Source: Burkholderiaceae bacterium
Lineage (GTDB): Bacteria > Pseudomonadota > Gammaproteobacteria > Burkholderiales > Burkholderiaceae_C
DNA: 64,000 nt
Direction of reading: 5' to 3'
Assembly (NCBI GenBank): GCA_019751915.1
Contig: JAIEMS010000021.1
Location: 1-64,000, forward strand
This document shows positions 23,007-32,068 of this stretch, one piece after another (position 1 is the first letter of the stretch; each line of letters begins with the position of its first letter). The notes beneath the pieces were generated by a model that worked only from the letters and a program-made list of their open reading frames with translations, ran no database searches and had not been told where the DNA came from. The translations under genes and the position numbers were made by a program.

Positions 23007-23983
23007 TGAAACCCTACTCCCGCATTACCGGCACTGGCAGCCATTTGCCACCGCGCCGCGTCACCAATGCCGACTTGGTGGCCGAGTTGGCCGCACAAGG
23101 CATTGAAACCACCGACGAATGGATTGTCGAGCGCACGGGCATCCGGGCGCGCCACTTTGCTGCACCCGAGGTCGCGTGCAGCGATTTGGGGCTAGAGGCG
23201 GCGCGCAATGCGTTGCAGGCGGCTGGCTTGCAGGCGCAAGACATTGATTTGCTGATCGTTGCCACATCGACCCCCGATATGGTGTTTCCTTCGACTGCAG
23301 CCATCTTGCAGCACAAGCTCGGGGCCAATGGCTGCGCGGCGTTTGATGTGCAGGCCGTGTGCAGTGGTTTTATTTACGCCCTGACCGTGGCCGATGCCAT
23401 GATTCGTGCCGGTGCGGCCACCAAAGCGCTGGTGGTCGGCAGCGAGATTTTTAGCCGCATCCTCGACTTTAACGACCGCACCACCTGCGTGTTGTTTGGC
23501 GATGGTGCCGGTGCCGTGGTGCTGGAGGCTTCGGACGAACCGGGCATTTTGGCAAGCGACCTGCACGCCGATGGCAAGCACGTTGGCATCTTGTGCGTTC
23601 CCGGCCATGTTTCGGGCGGCAAGGTCACGGGCAGCCCGTTGCTGACGATGGACGGCCAAGCGGTGTTCAAGCTGGCGGTGGGCCTGCTCGAAAGCGCCGC
23701 CCGCGCCACGCTGAACAAAGCTGGTTTGACCGAGGCCGATATTGATTGGCTGGTGCCACACCAAGCCAACATCCGCATCATGCAGAGCACGGCGCGCAAA
23801 CTCAAAATGTCGATGGACAAAGTGGTGGTGACGGTGCAAGAGCACGGCAACACCTCGGCCGCCTCGATTCCGCTGGCGCTGGACCAAGCGGTGCGTTCGG
23901 GCCAAGCCCAAAAGGGCCAAACCCTGTTGCTCGAAGGCGTGGGCGGGGGCTTTACGTGGGGTGCTGTGCTCCTAAAATTGTAG
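23006..23983 (+). CDS. fabH: Beta-ketoacyl-ACP synthase III
   Basis: A 325-residue condensing enzyme that starts fatty acid synthesis from acetyl-CoA and malonyl-ACP. The catalytic triad is visible: Cys in [11 protein letters not shown], His in [11 protein letters not shown] and Asn in EHGNTSAAS. The start [19 protein letters not shown] is typical. The last codons and the TAG stop (23981-23983) lie at the left edge of a dispersed repeat, which therefore seems to have replaced or trimmed the native end. The gene overlaps plsX by 4 nt. Confidence 0.97.
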   Translation: MKPYSRITGTGSHLPPRRVTNADLVAELAAQGIETTDEWIVERTGIRARHFAAPEVACSDLGLEAARNALQAAGLQAQDIDLLIVATSTPDMVFPSTAAILQHKLGANGCAAFDVQAVCSGFIYALTVADAMIRAGAATKALVVGSEIFSRILDFNDRTTCVLFGDGAGAVVLEASDEPGILASDLHADGKHVGILCVPGHVSGGKVTGSPLLTMDGQAVFKLAVGLLESAARATLNKAGLTEADIDWLVPHQANIRIMQSTARKLKMSMDKVVVTVQEHGNTSAASIPLALDQAVRSGQAQKGQTLLLEGVGGGFTWGAVLLKL

Positions 23984-24035
23984 CTACAAAATAATGCTGC
24001 ATAAGCGCTAGAGCCTGCTTTTGTTTTATTTTTCA
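23976..24035 (+). repeat. Dispersed palindromic repeat between fabH and fabD
   Basis: TAAAATTGTAGCTAC, AATGCTGCATAAGCGCTAGAGCC, then a T-rich end. It supplies the fabH stop codon. Confidence 0.7.
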
Positions 24036-24043
24036 GAAAAACC

Positions 24044-25006
24044 ATGAAATCTTTTGCATTTGTCTTTCCCGGCCAAGGATCGCAAGCCGTGGGCATGCTC
24101 GATGGCTGGGGCGATCACCCGGCAGTGCAGCAAGCGCTGCAAGAGGCCTCGGACGCGCTGGGCGAGGACTTGGGCCGTTTGGTCCACGAAGGCCCGAAAG
24201 AGCAACTGGCCCTGACCACCAACACCCAGCCAGTGATGCTGGTCGCGGGCGTGGCCGCATGGCGCGTCTGGCAAGCCGAGGGCGGTGCCATGCCTGCCGC
24301 CGTGGCAGGGCACTCGCTGGGCGAGTATTCGGCCTTGGTGGCCGCCGGGGTGCTGACGCTGGCCCAAGCTGCACCGCTGGTGCGTTTGCGCGCTGCGGCC
24401 ATGCAAGAGGCCGTGCCAGTGGGCACCGGGGCTATGGCCGCTATTTTGGGTTTAGATGCTGCAAAAGTCATAGCATGCTGTGCAGAAGTGACGCAGGCTA
24501 TGGCCCAAAATGGCACTGAAAATGCTGTAGAAGTGGTCGAAGCCGTCAATTTCAACGACCCAGCGCAGACCGTGATTGCTGGCAGCAAAGCCGCTGTCGA
24601 AAAAGCCTGCGAGGTGCTCAAAGCCGCTGGTGCCAAGCGCGCGCTGCCACTGCCGGTGTCGGCCCCGTTTCACTCCAGCCTGATGAAACCCGCCGCAGAA
24701 AAGCTGCGCGTGGCTCTGGCTGCCACCCCCTTGGCTGCGCCGCAAATCGCGGTGCTCAACAACATCGACGTGGCGGTGCAAACCGATGCCGATGCCATCC
24801 GCGATGCCCTGTACCGCCAAGCCTTTGGCCCCGTGCGCTGGGTTGAATGCGTGCAGGCGCTCAAGGCGCGCGGCATCACCCACATCGTCGAATGTGGCCC
24901 CGGCAAAGTGCTGGCCGGTTTGGTCAAGCGCATTGATGCCGAATTGGTCGGCGCAGCCCTGTACGACCCCACCACCCTGACCCAAACCAAGGAATTGCTG
25001 GCATGA
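24044..25006 (+). CDS. fabD: Malonyl-CoA:ACP transacylase
   Basis: A 320-residue transferase that loads malonyl groups onto ACP. The oxyanion loop FPGQGSQAVGM is at the N-terminus, the nucleophile Ser in AGHSLGEYSALVAAG and the catalytic His in SAPFHSSLM. Codons near 24458-24520 (CAEVTQAMAQNG) come from a repeat-like segment that lengthens a surface loop relative to the usual family sequence. The stop overlaps fabG by ATGA. Confidence 0.97.
   Translation: MKSFAFVFPGQGSQAVGMLDGWGDHPAVQQALQEASDALGEDLGRLVHEGPKEQLALTTNTQPVMLVAGVAAWRVWQAEGGAMPAAVAGHSLGEYSALVAAGVLTLAQAAPLVRLRAAAMQEAVPVGTGAMAAILGLDAAKVIACCAEVTQAMAQNGTENAVEVVEAVNFNDPAQTVIAGSKAAVEKACEVLKAAGAKRALPLPVSAPFHSSLMKPAAEKLRVALAATPLAAPQIAVLNNIDVAVQTDADAIRDALYRQAFGPVRWVECVQALKARGITHIVECGPGKVLAGLVKRIDAELVGAALYDPTTLTQTKELLA
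24458..24520 (+). repeat. Dispersed palindromic repeat inside fabD (degenerate)
   Basis: GATGCTGCAAAAGTCATAGCATGCTGTGC, AGTGACGCAGGCTATGGCCCAAAA. The outline and order fit the repeat, with several differences; read in frame as a loop. Confidence 0.4.
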
Positions 25007-25749
25007 GCGAATCGATTGCAAAAGCGCCCGTGGCGCTGGTTACTGGCGCTACGCGCGGCATTGGCGCGGCCATTGCCCAAGAACTGGCCGCACGCGGCTA
25101 CCAAGTCATCGGCACTGCCACCACGGCCGATGGTGCTGAACGCATCAGCGCTGCGCTGGCCGCCCACCCCGGTTGCCGGGGCGTGGCGCTGGACGTGAAC
25201 GACGGCCCTGCCGTCGATGCGCTGGTCGACAGCATCGTCAAGCATCAAGGCGGCTTGCAAGTGCTGGTCAACAACGCAGGCATCACCCGCGACCAACTTG
25301 CCATGCGCATGAAAGACGACGACTGGGACGCAGTGCTCGACACCAACCTCAAAGCGGTGTTTCGCGTCAGCCGCGCCGTCATGAAACCGATGATGAAGCA
25401 GCGCTTTGGCCGCATCATCAGCATCACCAGCGTGGTGGGTGCTTCGGGCAATCCGGGTCAAGCCAACTATGCCGCCGCTAAAGCCGGCGTAGCGGGCATG
25501 ACGCGGGCCTTGGCGCGTGAACTGGGCAGCCGCAACATCACCGTCAATTGCGTGGCCCCCGGTTTTATCGACACCGACATGACCTCGGGCCTGCCCGAAG
25601 CGCAGCAAAAAGCGCTGCGCGATCAAATTCCGCTGGGCCATTTGGGCAAGCCCGCTGACATTGCGCATGCCGTGGCGTACCTCGCTTCTGCCGAAGCGGG
25701 ATACGTTACCGGGCAAGAGTTGCATGTCAATGGCGGCATGTACATGTAA
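25003..25749 (+). CDS. fabG: 3-oxoacyl-ACP reductase
   Basis: A 248-residue short-chain dehydrogenase that reduces 3-oxoacyl-ACP with NADPH. The cofactor motif TGATRGIGAAIA is at the N-terminus, followed by NNAGITRD, the catalytic Ser in SITSVVGA and the YAAAKAG (Tyr-x3-Lys) motif. The end GYVTGQELHVNGGMYM is characteristic of FabG. Overlaps fabD by 4 nt. Confidence 0.97.
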   Translation: MSESIAKAPVALVTGATRGIGAAIAQELAARGYQVIGTATTADGAERISAALAAHPGCRGVALDVNDGPAVDALVDSIVKHQGGLQVLVNNAGITRDQLAMRMKDDDWDAVLDTNLKAVFRVSRAVMKPMMKQRFGRIISITSVVGASGNPGQANYAAAKAGVAGMTRALARELGSRNITVNCVAPGFIDTDMTSGLPEAQQKALRDQIPLGHLGKPADIAHAVAYLASAEAGYVTGQELHVNGGMYM

Positions 25750-25773
25750 TTGCTGGAAGATCACGCCGCTTGA

Positions 25774-26094
<321 letters not shown>

Positions 26095-26141
26095 GCGGCG
26101 CCTAGCGCCTTCTTTAGCGATTCAGCACAAGGTTTTTACGC

Positions 26142-27386
26142 ATGAGCCGTCGTCGCGTTGTCGTGACCGGCCTGGGTTGCATCAGCCCCGTGGGCAACAC
26201 GGTGGTCGATGCCTGGGCCAACATCCTTGCCGGTCAGTCCGGCATTGACCTCATTACCAAGTTCGATACGTCGAACTTCGCTTGCAAAATTGCAGCGGAG
26301 GTCAAGGGGTTTGACCTAGAGTCCTACATCAGCGCCAAAGATGCGCGGGCGATGGACAGTTTCATTCACTTCGGTATTGCTGCTGCTGCCCAAGCAGTGG
26401 CAGATGCTGGCCTGCCCACAGGTGCGGCGCTGGACGACGAACTCGCCACGCGCATTGCCTGTGTCATTGGCTCGGGCATTGGTGGCTTGCCGCTGATCGA
26501 AAACACCCACGCTGAATTGGCCAACCGTGGCCCCCGGCGCATCACACCGTTTTTTGTGCCCGCATCCATCATCAACATGGTGGCTGGGCATGTGTCGATG
26601 CGTTTTGGTTTCAAAGGCCCGAATTTGGCCGTGGTCACAGCCTGCACGACGGGCCTGCACTGCATTGGCGAAGGCGGGCGCATGATCGAATACGGCGATG
26701 CCGACATCGTCATCGCTGGCGGCACCGAGGCCACCATCTCGCCCTTGGGTGTTGGTGGCTTTGCCGCTATGCGGGCGCTTTCGACCCGCAACGACGATCC
26801 CAAGGCCGCCTCGCGTCCGTGGGACAAAGACCGTGATGGCTTTGTGCTGGGCGAAGGCGCTGGCGTCATGGTGCTAGAAGAATACGAACACGCCAAAGCG
26901 CGTGGTGCCAAAATTTACGCCGAACTCAGCGGCTTTGGCATGAGCGCCGATGCCGGTCACATGACCGCCCCCAGCATGGATGGCCCACGCCGCGCCATGC
27001 TGCATGCGCTGCGCAATGCGGGTGTCAATGCCGATCAGGTCGACTACCTCAACGCACATGGCACCTCTACGCCCTTGGGCGACATCAACGAGACCCATGC
27101 GATCAAGGCCGCGTTTGGTGATCATGCCCACAACATGGTCATCAGCTCGACCAAATCCATGACCGGGCACTTGCTCGGTGGCGCTGGTGGCATTGAGAGC
27201 ATTTTCACAGTGCTGGCATTGCACCACCAGAAGGTGCCCCCAACCATCAACTTGGACAACCAAGACCCCGAGTGCGATTTGGACTACTGCGCTAACGTGG
27301 CCCGGGACATGAAGATGGACATTGCCGTCAAAAACAACTTCGGTTTTGGTGGCACCAACGGATCGCTGGTTTTTAAGCGCATCTAA
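26142..27386 (+). CDS. fabF: Beta-ketoacyl-ACP synthase II
   Basis: A 414-residue elongating condensing enzyme. Cys in [13 protein letters not shown], His in [11 protein letters not shown] and His in [13 protein letters not shown] form the catalytic set. The N-terminus [18 protein letters not shown] and the end [17 protein letters not shown] are typical. It follows acpP by 47 nt, completing the fab cluster. A small GC hairpin (CCCCA...TGGGG, 27399-27415) follows the stop and may be a weak terminator. Confidence 0.97.
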   Translation: MSRRRVVVTGLGCISPVGNTVVDAWANILAGQSGIDLITKFDTSNFACKIAAEVKGFDLESYISAKDARAMDSFIHFGIAAAAQAVADAGLPTGAALDDELATRIACVIGSGIGGLPLIENTHAELANRGPRRITPFFVPASIINMVAGHVSMRFGFKGPNLAVVTACTTGLHCIGEGGRMIEYGDADIVIAGGTEATISPLGVGGFAAMRALSTRNDDPKAASRPWDKDRDGFVLGEGAGVMVLEEYEHAKARGAKIYAELSGFGMSADAGHMTAPSMDGPRRAMLHALRNAGVNADQVDYLNAHGTSTPLGDINETHAIKAAFGDHAHNMVISSTKSMTGHLLGGAGGIESIFTVLALHHQKVPPTINLDNQDPECDLDYCANVARDMKMDIAVKNNFGFGGTNGSLVFKRI

Positions 27387-27431
27387 TCCCCACAGACCCC
27401 ACATGCTGGGGCCTTTGGCACCACCAAGGCC

Positions 27432-27914
27432 TTGAAAGTCCTTGACCAAGCACCTGCGGTGCATTACCCCGTAGGGCGCAGCCATGCGTTGGCATGGGGT
27501 ATTGCCGTGGCGGCTGTGGCCGGTTTGCTGGTGTTATTGGCTTGGTGGGGTATGGGCACGGTGCACCGCTGGGCCTTGGCCGGTGCGCTGGGGCTGTGGT
27601 TGGCTTGCACTGCTTTGGCAGGGCATTTCTGGCAACAGTCGCCCGTGGGTGTGCTGGTCTGGGATGGTCAAACATGGCATTTTCAGGGCCATGCGCCCGA
27701 GCGCACTGGCCCTAGCGTCAGTGTCCATCTGGATTTACAGCACAGCCTTTGGCTTTGCCTGCGTTGCGCACAAGGCCCGGTGCTATGGCTTTGGCTAGAA
27801 CAACACCACTCCCCCTTGCTTTGGGCCGATCTGCGCCGTGCGGTATATTCGCGCCCCCGGCCAGACCCTGCCGACACCCCCGCAGACCCCCATGACCGCA
27901 CCTTCTCTGGCTGA
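27432..27914 (+). CDS. Hypothetical two-helix membrane protein overlapping rpoE
   Basis: A 160-residue protein with two hydrophobic segments (LAWGIAVAAVAGLLVLLAWW and WALAGALGLWLACTALAGHF) followed by a Trp-rich soluble part. It resembles the small membrane proteins placed before rpoE in related genomes, which are sometimes compared with YgfX-type proteins, but I cannot confirm a family. The proposed start is TTG at 27432; no ATG is available before the first helix. The 3' end overlaps the start of rpoE by 23 nt, and a -10-like TATATT lies within it. Confidence 0.55.
   Translation: MKVLDQAPAVHYPVGRSHALAWGIAVAAVAGLLVLLAWWGMGTVHRWALAGALGLWLACTALAGHFWQQSPVGVLVWDGQTWHFQGHAPERTGPSVSVHLDLQHSLWLCLRCAQGPVLWLWLEQHHSPLLWADLRRAVYSRPRPDPADTPADPHDRTFSG
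27844..27849 (+). promoter_or_regulatory. Possible -10 box for rpoE
   Basis: TATATT followed by CGCG, 42 nt before the rpoE ATG and inside the upstream gene. No clear -35 or sigma-E type GAACTT element is seen. Confidence 0.3.
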
Positions 27915-28524
27915 TCCCCCTCTTGTCGATAGCGACATTCAACTCGTGCAGCGCACGGTCGCTGGCGATCAGCGTGCCTACGAACTGCTGGTCATCAAGT
28001 ACCAGCGGCGCATTGAGCGGCTCATCGGGCGCATGGTGCGCGACACCGACTTGGTGCAAGACATTGCACAAGAGACCTTTATTCGGGCGTATCGGGCGCT
28101 GCACCAGTTTCGTGGCGAATCCCAGTTTTATACCTGGCTCTACCGCATTGCGGTCAATACGGCCAAAAAAGCGTTGATGGACATGAAGCGCAATCCGCTG
28201 GTTTACGAAAGCGCCAGCACAGGTGCCGACGATGGCGATGAAACTTCCCGCCCCGGACACGAACTAATCAACGAAGAGACCCCCGAGACCGTCCTTGCCG
28301 CCCAAGAGATCGCCACCGCAGTCAATACAGCGATGGAGGCTTTGCCCGAAGATTTGCGCCAAGCGGTCACTCTGCGGGAAATTGAGGGGTTGAGCTATGA
28401 AGAAATCGCAGTGGCGATGGCTTGCCCGATTGGTACGGTGCGCTCACGGATTTTCCGGGCGCGCGAGGCTATTTCGGCACGCGTTCGACCACTGTTGCAA
28501 AACCAGATGGGCAAGCGTTGGTAA
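27892..28524 (+). CDS. rpoE: RNA polymerase sigma-E factor (ECF)
   Basis: A 210-residue extracytoplasmic-function sigma factor. Region 2 is visible in AYELLVIKYQRRIERLIGRM and DLVQDIAQETFIRAYRAL, and region 4 in LREIEGLSYEEIAVAMACPIGTVRSRIFRAR. It is longer than E. coli RpoE (191) by a short N-terminus and a linker with an acidic segment. It directs envelope-stress transcription and is held inactive by the RseA-type protein encoded next. ATG at 27892 begins MTAPSLADPPLVDSD. Confidence 0.96.
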   Translation: MTAPSLADPPLVDSDIQLVQRTVAGDQRAYELLVIKYQRRIERLIGRMVRDTDLVQDIAQETFIRAYRALHQFRGESQFYTWLYRIAVNTAKKALMDMKRNPLVYESASTGADDGDETSRPGHELINEETPETVLAAQEIATAVNTAMEALPEDLRQAVTLREIEGLSYEEIAVAMACPIGTVRSRIFRAREAISARVRPLLQNQMGKRW

Positions 28525-28545
28525 CGCCATCCAAGGGCACAGAGC

Positions 28546-29193
28546 ATGAATGACAACTTGAATCAGCGTGAAAAAATTTCAGCATTGGCCGATGGGCAAT
28601 TGCAAGACGACGAATGGGCATCCGCGCTGCATTTTGCAGCCCAAGAGGAGGGCCATGAAACATGGCAGCTCTACCATTTGGTGGGCGATGTGCTGCGTTC
28701 GCCAGAATTGGCACGCCAAGCCGATGGCGGTGCGTTTTTAAACCGGTTGCGCCAGCAATTGGCACAGGAGCCGCCACCCGTTTGGGCTGCGCAGGCAGCA
28801 TTGCCACCGGTTTCGGTGCCGGTACCGGTGGTTGCGCCCGTGCAGGCGGCCAATGATCCGGTGTTTCGCTGGAAAATGGTGGCTGGATTGGCATCGCTGG
28901 CGGCGGTAGCGGCTGTTGCTTGGAGCCTTTCAGGGAGTTTGAGCATCACTCCCACGGGGTCACAACTGGCCTTGGCACCTGCTGCGACGGCACCAACACC
29001 CGTTGCAGTGCCCAGTGCGGCGCAGGCCAGCGCAGCGCTGGTCGTGGCCGAGGGTCAAGCGCCGCAAATCATGATCCGTGACCCGCGTTTGGATGAATTG
29101 TTGGCCGCGCACAAGCAATTTGGGGGTGCTTCGGCACTGCAGTTGCCCGCAGGATTTCTGCGTAACGCTACGTTTGAGTCACCGTCGCGCTGA
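28546..29193 (+). CDS. rseA: Sigma-E anti-sigma factor, RseA/MucA-like
   Basis: A 215-residue single-pass inner membrane protein. The cytoplasmic N-terminal domain (REKISALADGQLQDDEWASAL, then WQLYHLVGDVLRSPEL) matches the RseA sigma-binding domain. A Pro/Val-rich linker is followed by one membrane helix (MVAGLASLAAVAAVAWSL, about residues 107-124) and a periplasmic tail. Stress proteases would cut it to release RpoE. It sits 21 nt after rpoE. The usual third gene rseB/mucB is absent between it and degQ. Confidence 0.9.
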   Translation: MNDNLNQREKISALADGQLQDDEWASALHFAAQEEGHETWQLYHLVGDVLRSPELARQADGGAFLNRLRQQLAQEPPPVWAAQAALPPVSVPVPVVAPVQAANDPVFRWKMVAGLASLAAVAAVAWSLSGSLSITPTGSQLALAPAATAPTPVAVPSAAQASAALVVAEGQAPQIMIRDPRLDELLAAHKQFGGASALQLPAGFLRNATFESPSR

Positions 29194-29317
29194 ACGGCCC
29201 ATGCGCTTGGTCGCCCTGTCTGTACGGAACCAATCGACGCACTCGCTTTCTGATGAAGACAGAGTCGCTATACAAATGGCGTTGTCGGCTCTGGTTTTTT
29301 GTGCAGAAAGGTTGTCA

Positions 29318-30793
29318 ATGAAAAAAACGAATTGGTCATCGACAGTGCTGCGCCCGGTTGTAGCGGCCACAGCGCTGGTTTTTTCTCCTATGGCTTTGCT
29401 GCCCAGCGCAGCCAGCGCCCAACCCGCCGCAGCGGCGGTGCGGGGGTTGCCGGACTTTACCGAGCTGGTCGAGCATGTTGGGCCGTCGGTGGTGAATATC
29501 CGCACGATTGAAAAAACACCCTCCCGTGCTGCGCCCCAAGGCATGGACGAAGACATGGCCGAGCTTTTTCGGCGTTTTGGTTTGCCGATTCCGAACGGGC
29601 CACGCCCCCAGCGCCCCCAGCGCCCGAACGAAGAGGAAGAACAACCACGCGGCGTGGGTTCAGGTTTTATCGTCAGTGCCGATGGGTATGTGATGACCAA
29701 TGCCCATGTGGTTGAAGGTGCCGACCAAGTGCTGGTGACTTTGACCGACAAGCGCGAGTTCAAGGCCAAAATCGTCGGCAGCGACAAGCGCACCGATGTG
29801 GCGGTGGTCAAAATCGAGGCCACAGGCCTGCCTGCCGTGAAGATTGGCGACAGCGCTCGGCTGAAGGTGGGCGAGTGGGTGCTGGCGATTGGCTCTCCGT
29901 TTGGGCTGGACAACTCGGTGACGGCGGGGATCGTCAGTGCCAAGCAGCGCGACACCGGCGAATACTTGCCTTTTATCCAAACCGATGTGGCCATTAACCC
30001 CGGCAATTCTGGTGGGCCGCTGCTCAATATGCGCGGTGAGGTGGTGGGTATCAACAGCCAAATTTATTCGCGTTCGGGCGGCTACATGGGCATTGCTTTT
30101 GCCATTCCGATCGACGAAGCCATGCGCGTGAGTGAGCAGCTGCGCGCCACCGGGCGCGTTGTGCGTGGTCGCATTGGGGTGCAAATAGGCCAAGTGACCA
30201 AAGAAGTGGCCGAATCGCTCGGGCTTGGCAAGCAACAAGGGGCGCTGGTCAAGGGGGTTGAGGCCGGTTCTCCAGCCGAAAAAGCGGGCATTGAAGCGGG
30301 CGACATCATCACCCGCTTTGATGGCAAACCGATCGAAAAAATGGCCGACTTGCCGCGCTTGGTGGGCAATGCCAAACCCGGTAGTAAAAGTACCGTCACG
30401 GTGTTTCACCATGGCCGCGCCCGCGATTTGGCCATCACCATCGTTGAAATCGAACCAGACAAAACGGCCCGCAAATCCATCGACCGAGAAGCCAACAAGC
30501 CCAAAGCATCGGCTGCAACCCAGCACTTGGGGCTGGTGGTCGCTGATTTGAGTGATGCACAGAAGAAAGAACTCAAACTCAAAGGCGGGGTGTTGGTGGA
30601 GGCTGCCAGCGAAACCGCTGCCCGTGCAGGCTTGCGCGAGGGCGATGTCATTTTGGCCATTGCCAATACCGAGGTTGCCAGTGCCAAAGAGTTGGATGCG
30701 GTGCTGGCAAAAATCGACAAAAACAAACCGATCAATGTGTTGTTTCGCCGTGGCGAGTGGGCGCAGTATGCGTTGCTCAGGCCTGTGCGCTAA
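29318..30793 (+). CDS. degQ: DegQ/MucD-type periplasmic serine endoprotease
   Basis: A 491-residue HtrA protease and chaperone for misfolded envelope proteins. A signal peptide spans roughly residues 1-36 (ending SAASA). The trypsin-like triad is His in NAHVVEGADQV, Asp in RTDVAVVKIE and Ser in NPGNSGGPLLN. Two PDZ domains follow, starting near GVQIGQVTKEV and LGLVVADLSD. ATG at 29318 is chosen because it gives the signal peptide; in-frame upstream codons overlap rseA and are not protein-like. It probably belongs to the sigma-E operon; the 124-nt gap to rseA holds no gene. Confidence 0.95.
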   Translation: MKKTNWSSTVLRPVVAATALVFSPMALLPSAASAQPAAAAVRGLPDFTELVEHVGPSVVNIRTIEKTPSRAAPQGMDEDMAELFRRFGLPIPNGPRPQRPQRPNEEEEQPRGVGSGFIVSADGYVMTNAHVVEGADQVLVTLTDKREFKAKIVGSDKRTDVAVVKIEATGLPAVKIGDSARLKVGEWVLAIGSPFGLDNSVTAGIVSAKQRDTGEYLPFIQTDVAINPGNSGGPLLNMRGEVVGINSQIYSRSGGYMGIAFAIPIDEAMRVSEQLRATGRVVRGRIGVQIGQVTKEVAESLGLGKQQGALVKGVEAGSPAEKAGIEAGDIITRFDGKPIEKMADLPRLVGNAKPGSKSTVTVFHHGRARDLAITIVEIEPDKTARKSIDREANKPKASAATQHLGLVVADLSDAQKKELKLKGGVLVEAASETAARAGLREGDVILAIANTEVASAKELDAVLAKIDKNKPINVLFRRGEWAQYALLRPVR

Positions 30794-30858
30794 TACGAAG
30801 CGCCCGCAGCGGGTGTGCCAACCCTGTTGGGTAGAATAGCCAGCACCCATGCGCGGCC

Positions 30859-30934
30859 TACAATGAGACTCCAACCATTGCAGTTGCCAAGGATTGTTGG
30901 TTCAGGGCGCGTCACCATCCGATGCGCCCTTTTT
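30859..30934 (+). ncRNA. Possible short transcript between degQ and the TnpB gene
   Basis: A TACAAT box (30859-30864) is followed about 40 nt later by a good terminator (30905-30934). The DNA between contains CCAAC and GTTGG arms. No -35 is evident. It could be a small RNA, or the TACAAT may be the original lepA promoter and the hairpin simply the degQ terminator. Confidence 0.25.
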
Positions 30935-32068
30935 CTTGGGCGCACCCTTTTTTGTAATCCCATCACTTGACGCTTTTCCTTGTTGACATCCTCCCCTGCC
31001 TAAATGAAAGGGGATTCCCACTGCTGGCGTGTCATGCCCGACACGGGAACCTGATTTATTCAAGATGTTTTTGGCCGCATTCACATCACGATCATGCACA
31101 CCGCCACATGCCGAACAAACCCAATTCCTTATTCCAAGGCCTGCGATACCTTTCGGCCTCGAATCGGGCACAGCGCCGCAATCCGAGCAGGTCTGGGTGG
31201 TGTAGCTTTCGTTCACTTCTTCCAACCACGCGCCATGCTTAACAGCCTTGTACGCCAGTTGACTGCGGAAGGACGACCAACCCGCATCCAAAACAGACTT
31301 TGCCAAGTTGGTCTTGGCAAGTCCGGCGGCACAGACGTTGCCGACCGCAATGTAATCAAACTCGCGCACGATGCGGGTGCTGAGTTGGTGGTGAAAATCG
31401 TTGCGACGGTTCGCAATTTGCGCGTGAATAGCCTTGACGCGGCGCTTCTTATGGGCGCGTTGCGCCACGGCCAAAGCCTGCTGCGCACCCCGGTAGATGC
31501 GCTGGGCTTCGATCTTCTCTCCCGTGGACAGGGTGGCAAAGTCTTTCAGGCCCAAGTCGATACCAACACCTTTGATCGGCGGGCGCACCGCCACTTCAGC
31601 AGTCTGAACATCGATCACGATGTTCAGAAACCAGTTACTTCGACTGTCTCTGGAAAAGTTGGTTCCGTCTTTAATTTTGCCTACAGGCAAGGCTCGACTG
31701 TTGAAAACGCGAAATGTATTGCCCGCAAAACGAAACGCATAGCCTTCGCGCTTCAACTCGCGGCCCTTGAGCGGAACCCAGCCCAGCGATTTTTTACCCC
31801 GGTAGCGCAAATAGGGCCGCTTCTTTTGGCTGCGCGACTTGGCATACTGCTCGCAAACGGCATTCACCGTGCCCGAATGCAAGCCCAGTTCTTTGCTGCT
31901 GCCGGTGGTGAGCTTGTTCAGATCAAACCCGGTGTGCCAACGCCTGCCAAAGCGCAAAGCATCCTTTTGCCGGTCGTTACAGAAATTCCAGACGAAGTTC
32001 ACGGCCCGGCTTTGCTGGTTCAGCAAGCCAGTGAGCGACTTCACCCGGTATCTGTAAACAAGGATCAT
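30902..32068 (-). CDS. tnpB: TnpB-like RNA-guided endonuclease (IS200/IS605, IS1341 type) with altered RuvC-II site
   Basis: A 388-residue TnpB. ATG at 32068 begins MILVYRYRVKSLTGLLNQQ, a typical TnpB N-terminus; in-frame upstream codons run into the element's end hairpins and are not used. RuvC-I Asp is in GIDLGLKDFATL, RuvC-III Asp in HDRDVNAAKNIL, and the zinc finger is CSDCG...CSACG. At RuvC-II, where TnpB normally has (I/V)EDL, this protein has AVGNV, so the usual Glu is missing; a Glu in LEEVNESYTTQ may substitute. The last 25 residues after GCQQ are probably encoded by host DNA beyond the element end. No tnpA is present, so movement would need help. Confidence 0.9.
   Translation of the reverse strand: MILVYRYRVKSLTGLLNQQSRAVNFVWNFCNDRQKDALRFGRRWHTGFDLNKLTTGSSKELGLHSGTVNAVCEQYAKSRSQKKRPYLRYRGKKSLGWVPLKGRELKREGYAFRFAGNTFRVFNSRALPVGKIKDGTNFSRDSRSNWFLNIVIDVQTAEVAVRPPIKGVGIDLGLKDFATLSTGEKIEAQRIYRGAQQALAVAQRAHKKRRVKAIHAQIANRRNDFHHQLSTRIVREFDYIAVGNVCAAGLAKTNLAKSVLDAGWSSFRSQLAYKAVKHGAWLEEVNESYTTQTCSDCGAVPDSRPKGIAGLGIRNWVCSACGGVHDRDVNAAKNILNKSGSRVGHDTPAVGIPFHLGRGGCQQGKASSDGITKKGAPKKKGASDGDAP
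30905..30934 (+). terminator. Terminator downstream of degQ
   Basis: GGGCGC (30905-30910) pairs with GCGCCC (30924-30929), with GTC/GAT extending the stem partly, followed by TTTTT. It overlaps the 3' end of the antisense tnpB reading frame. Confidence 0.7.
30960..31120 (-). ncRNA. Predicted omega RNA (reRNA) at the right end of the TnpB element
   Basis: TnpB guide RNAs are transcribed from the 3' part of tnpB through the right end into flanking DNA. Here the right end has a CCCCT/AGGGG hairpin (30993-31013) and the sequence GGATGTCAACAA (complement of about 30979-30990), a usual end of such elements; the guide would be the host sequence just below position 30979. Limits are estimates from the family pattern, not from RNA folding. 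Confidence 0.4.
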
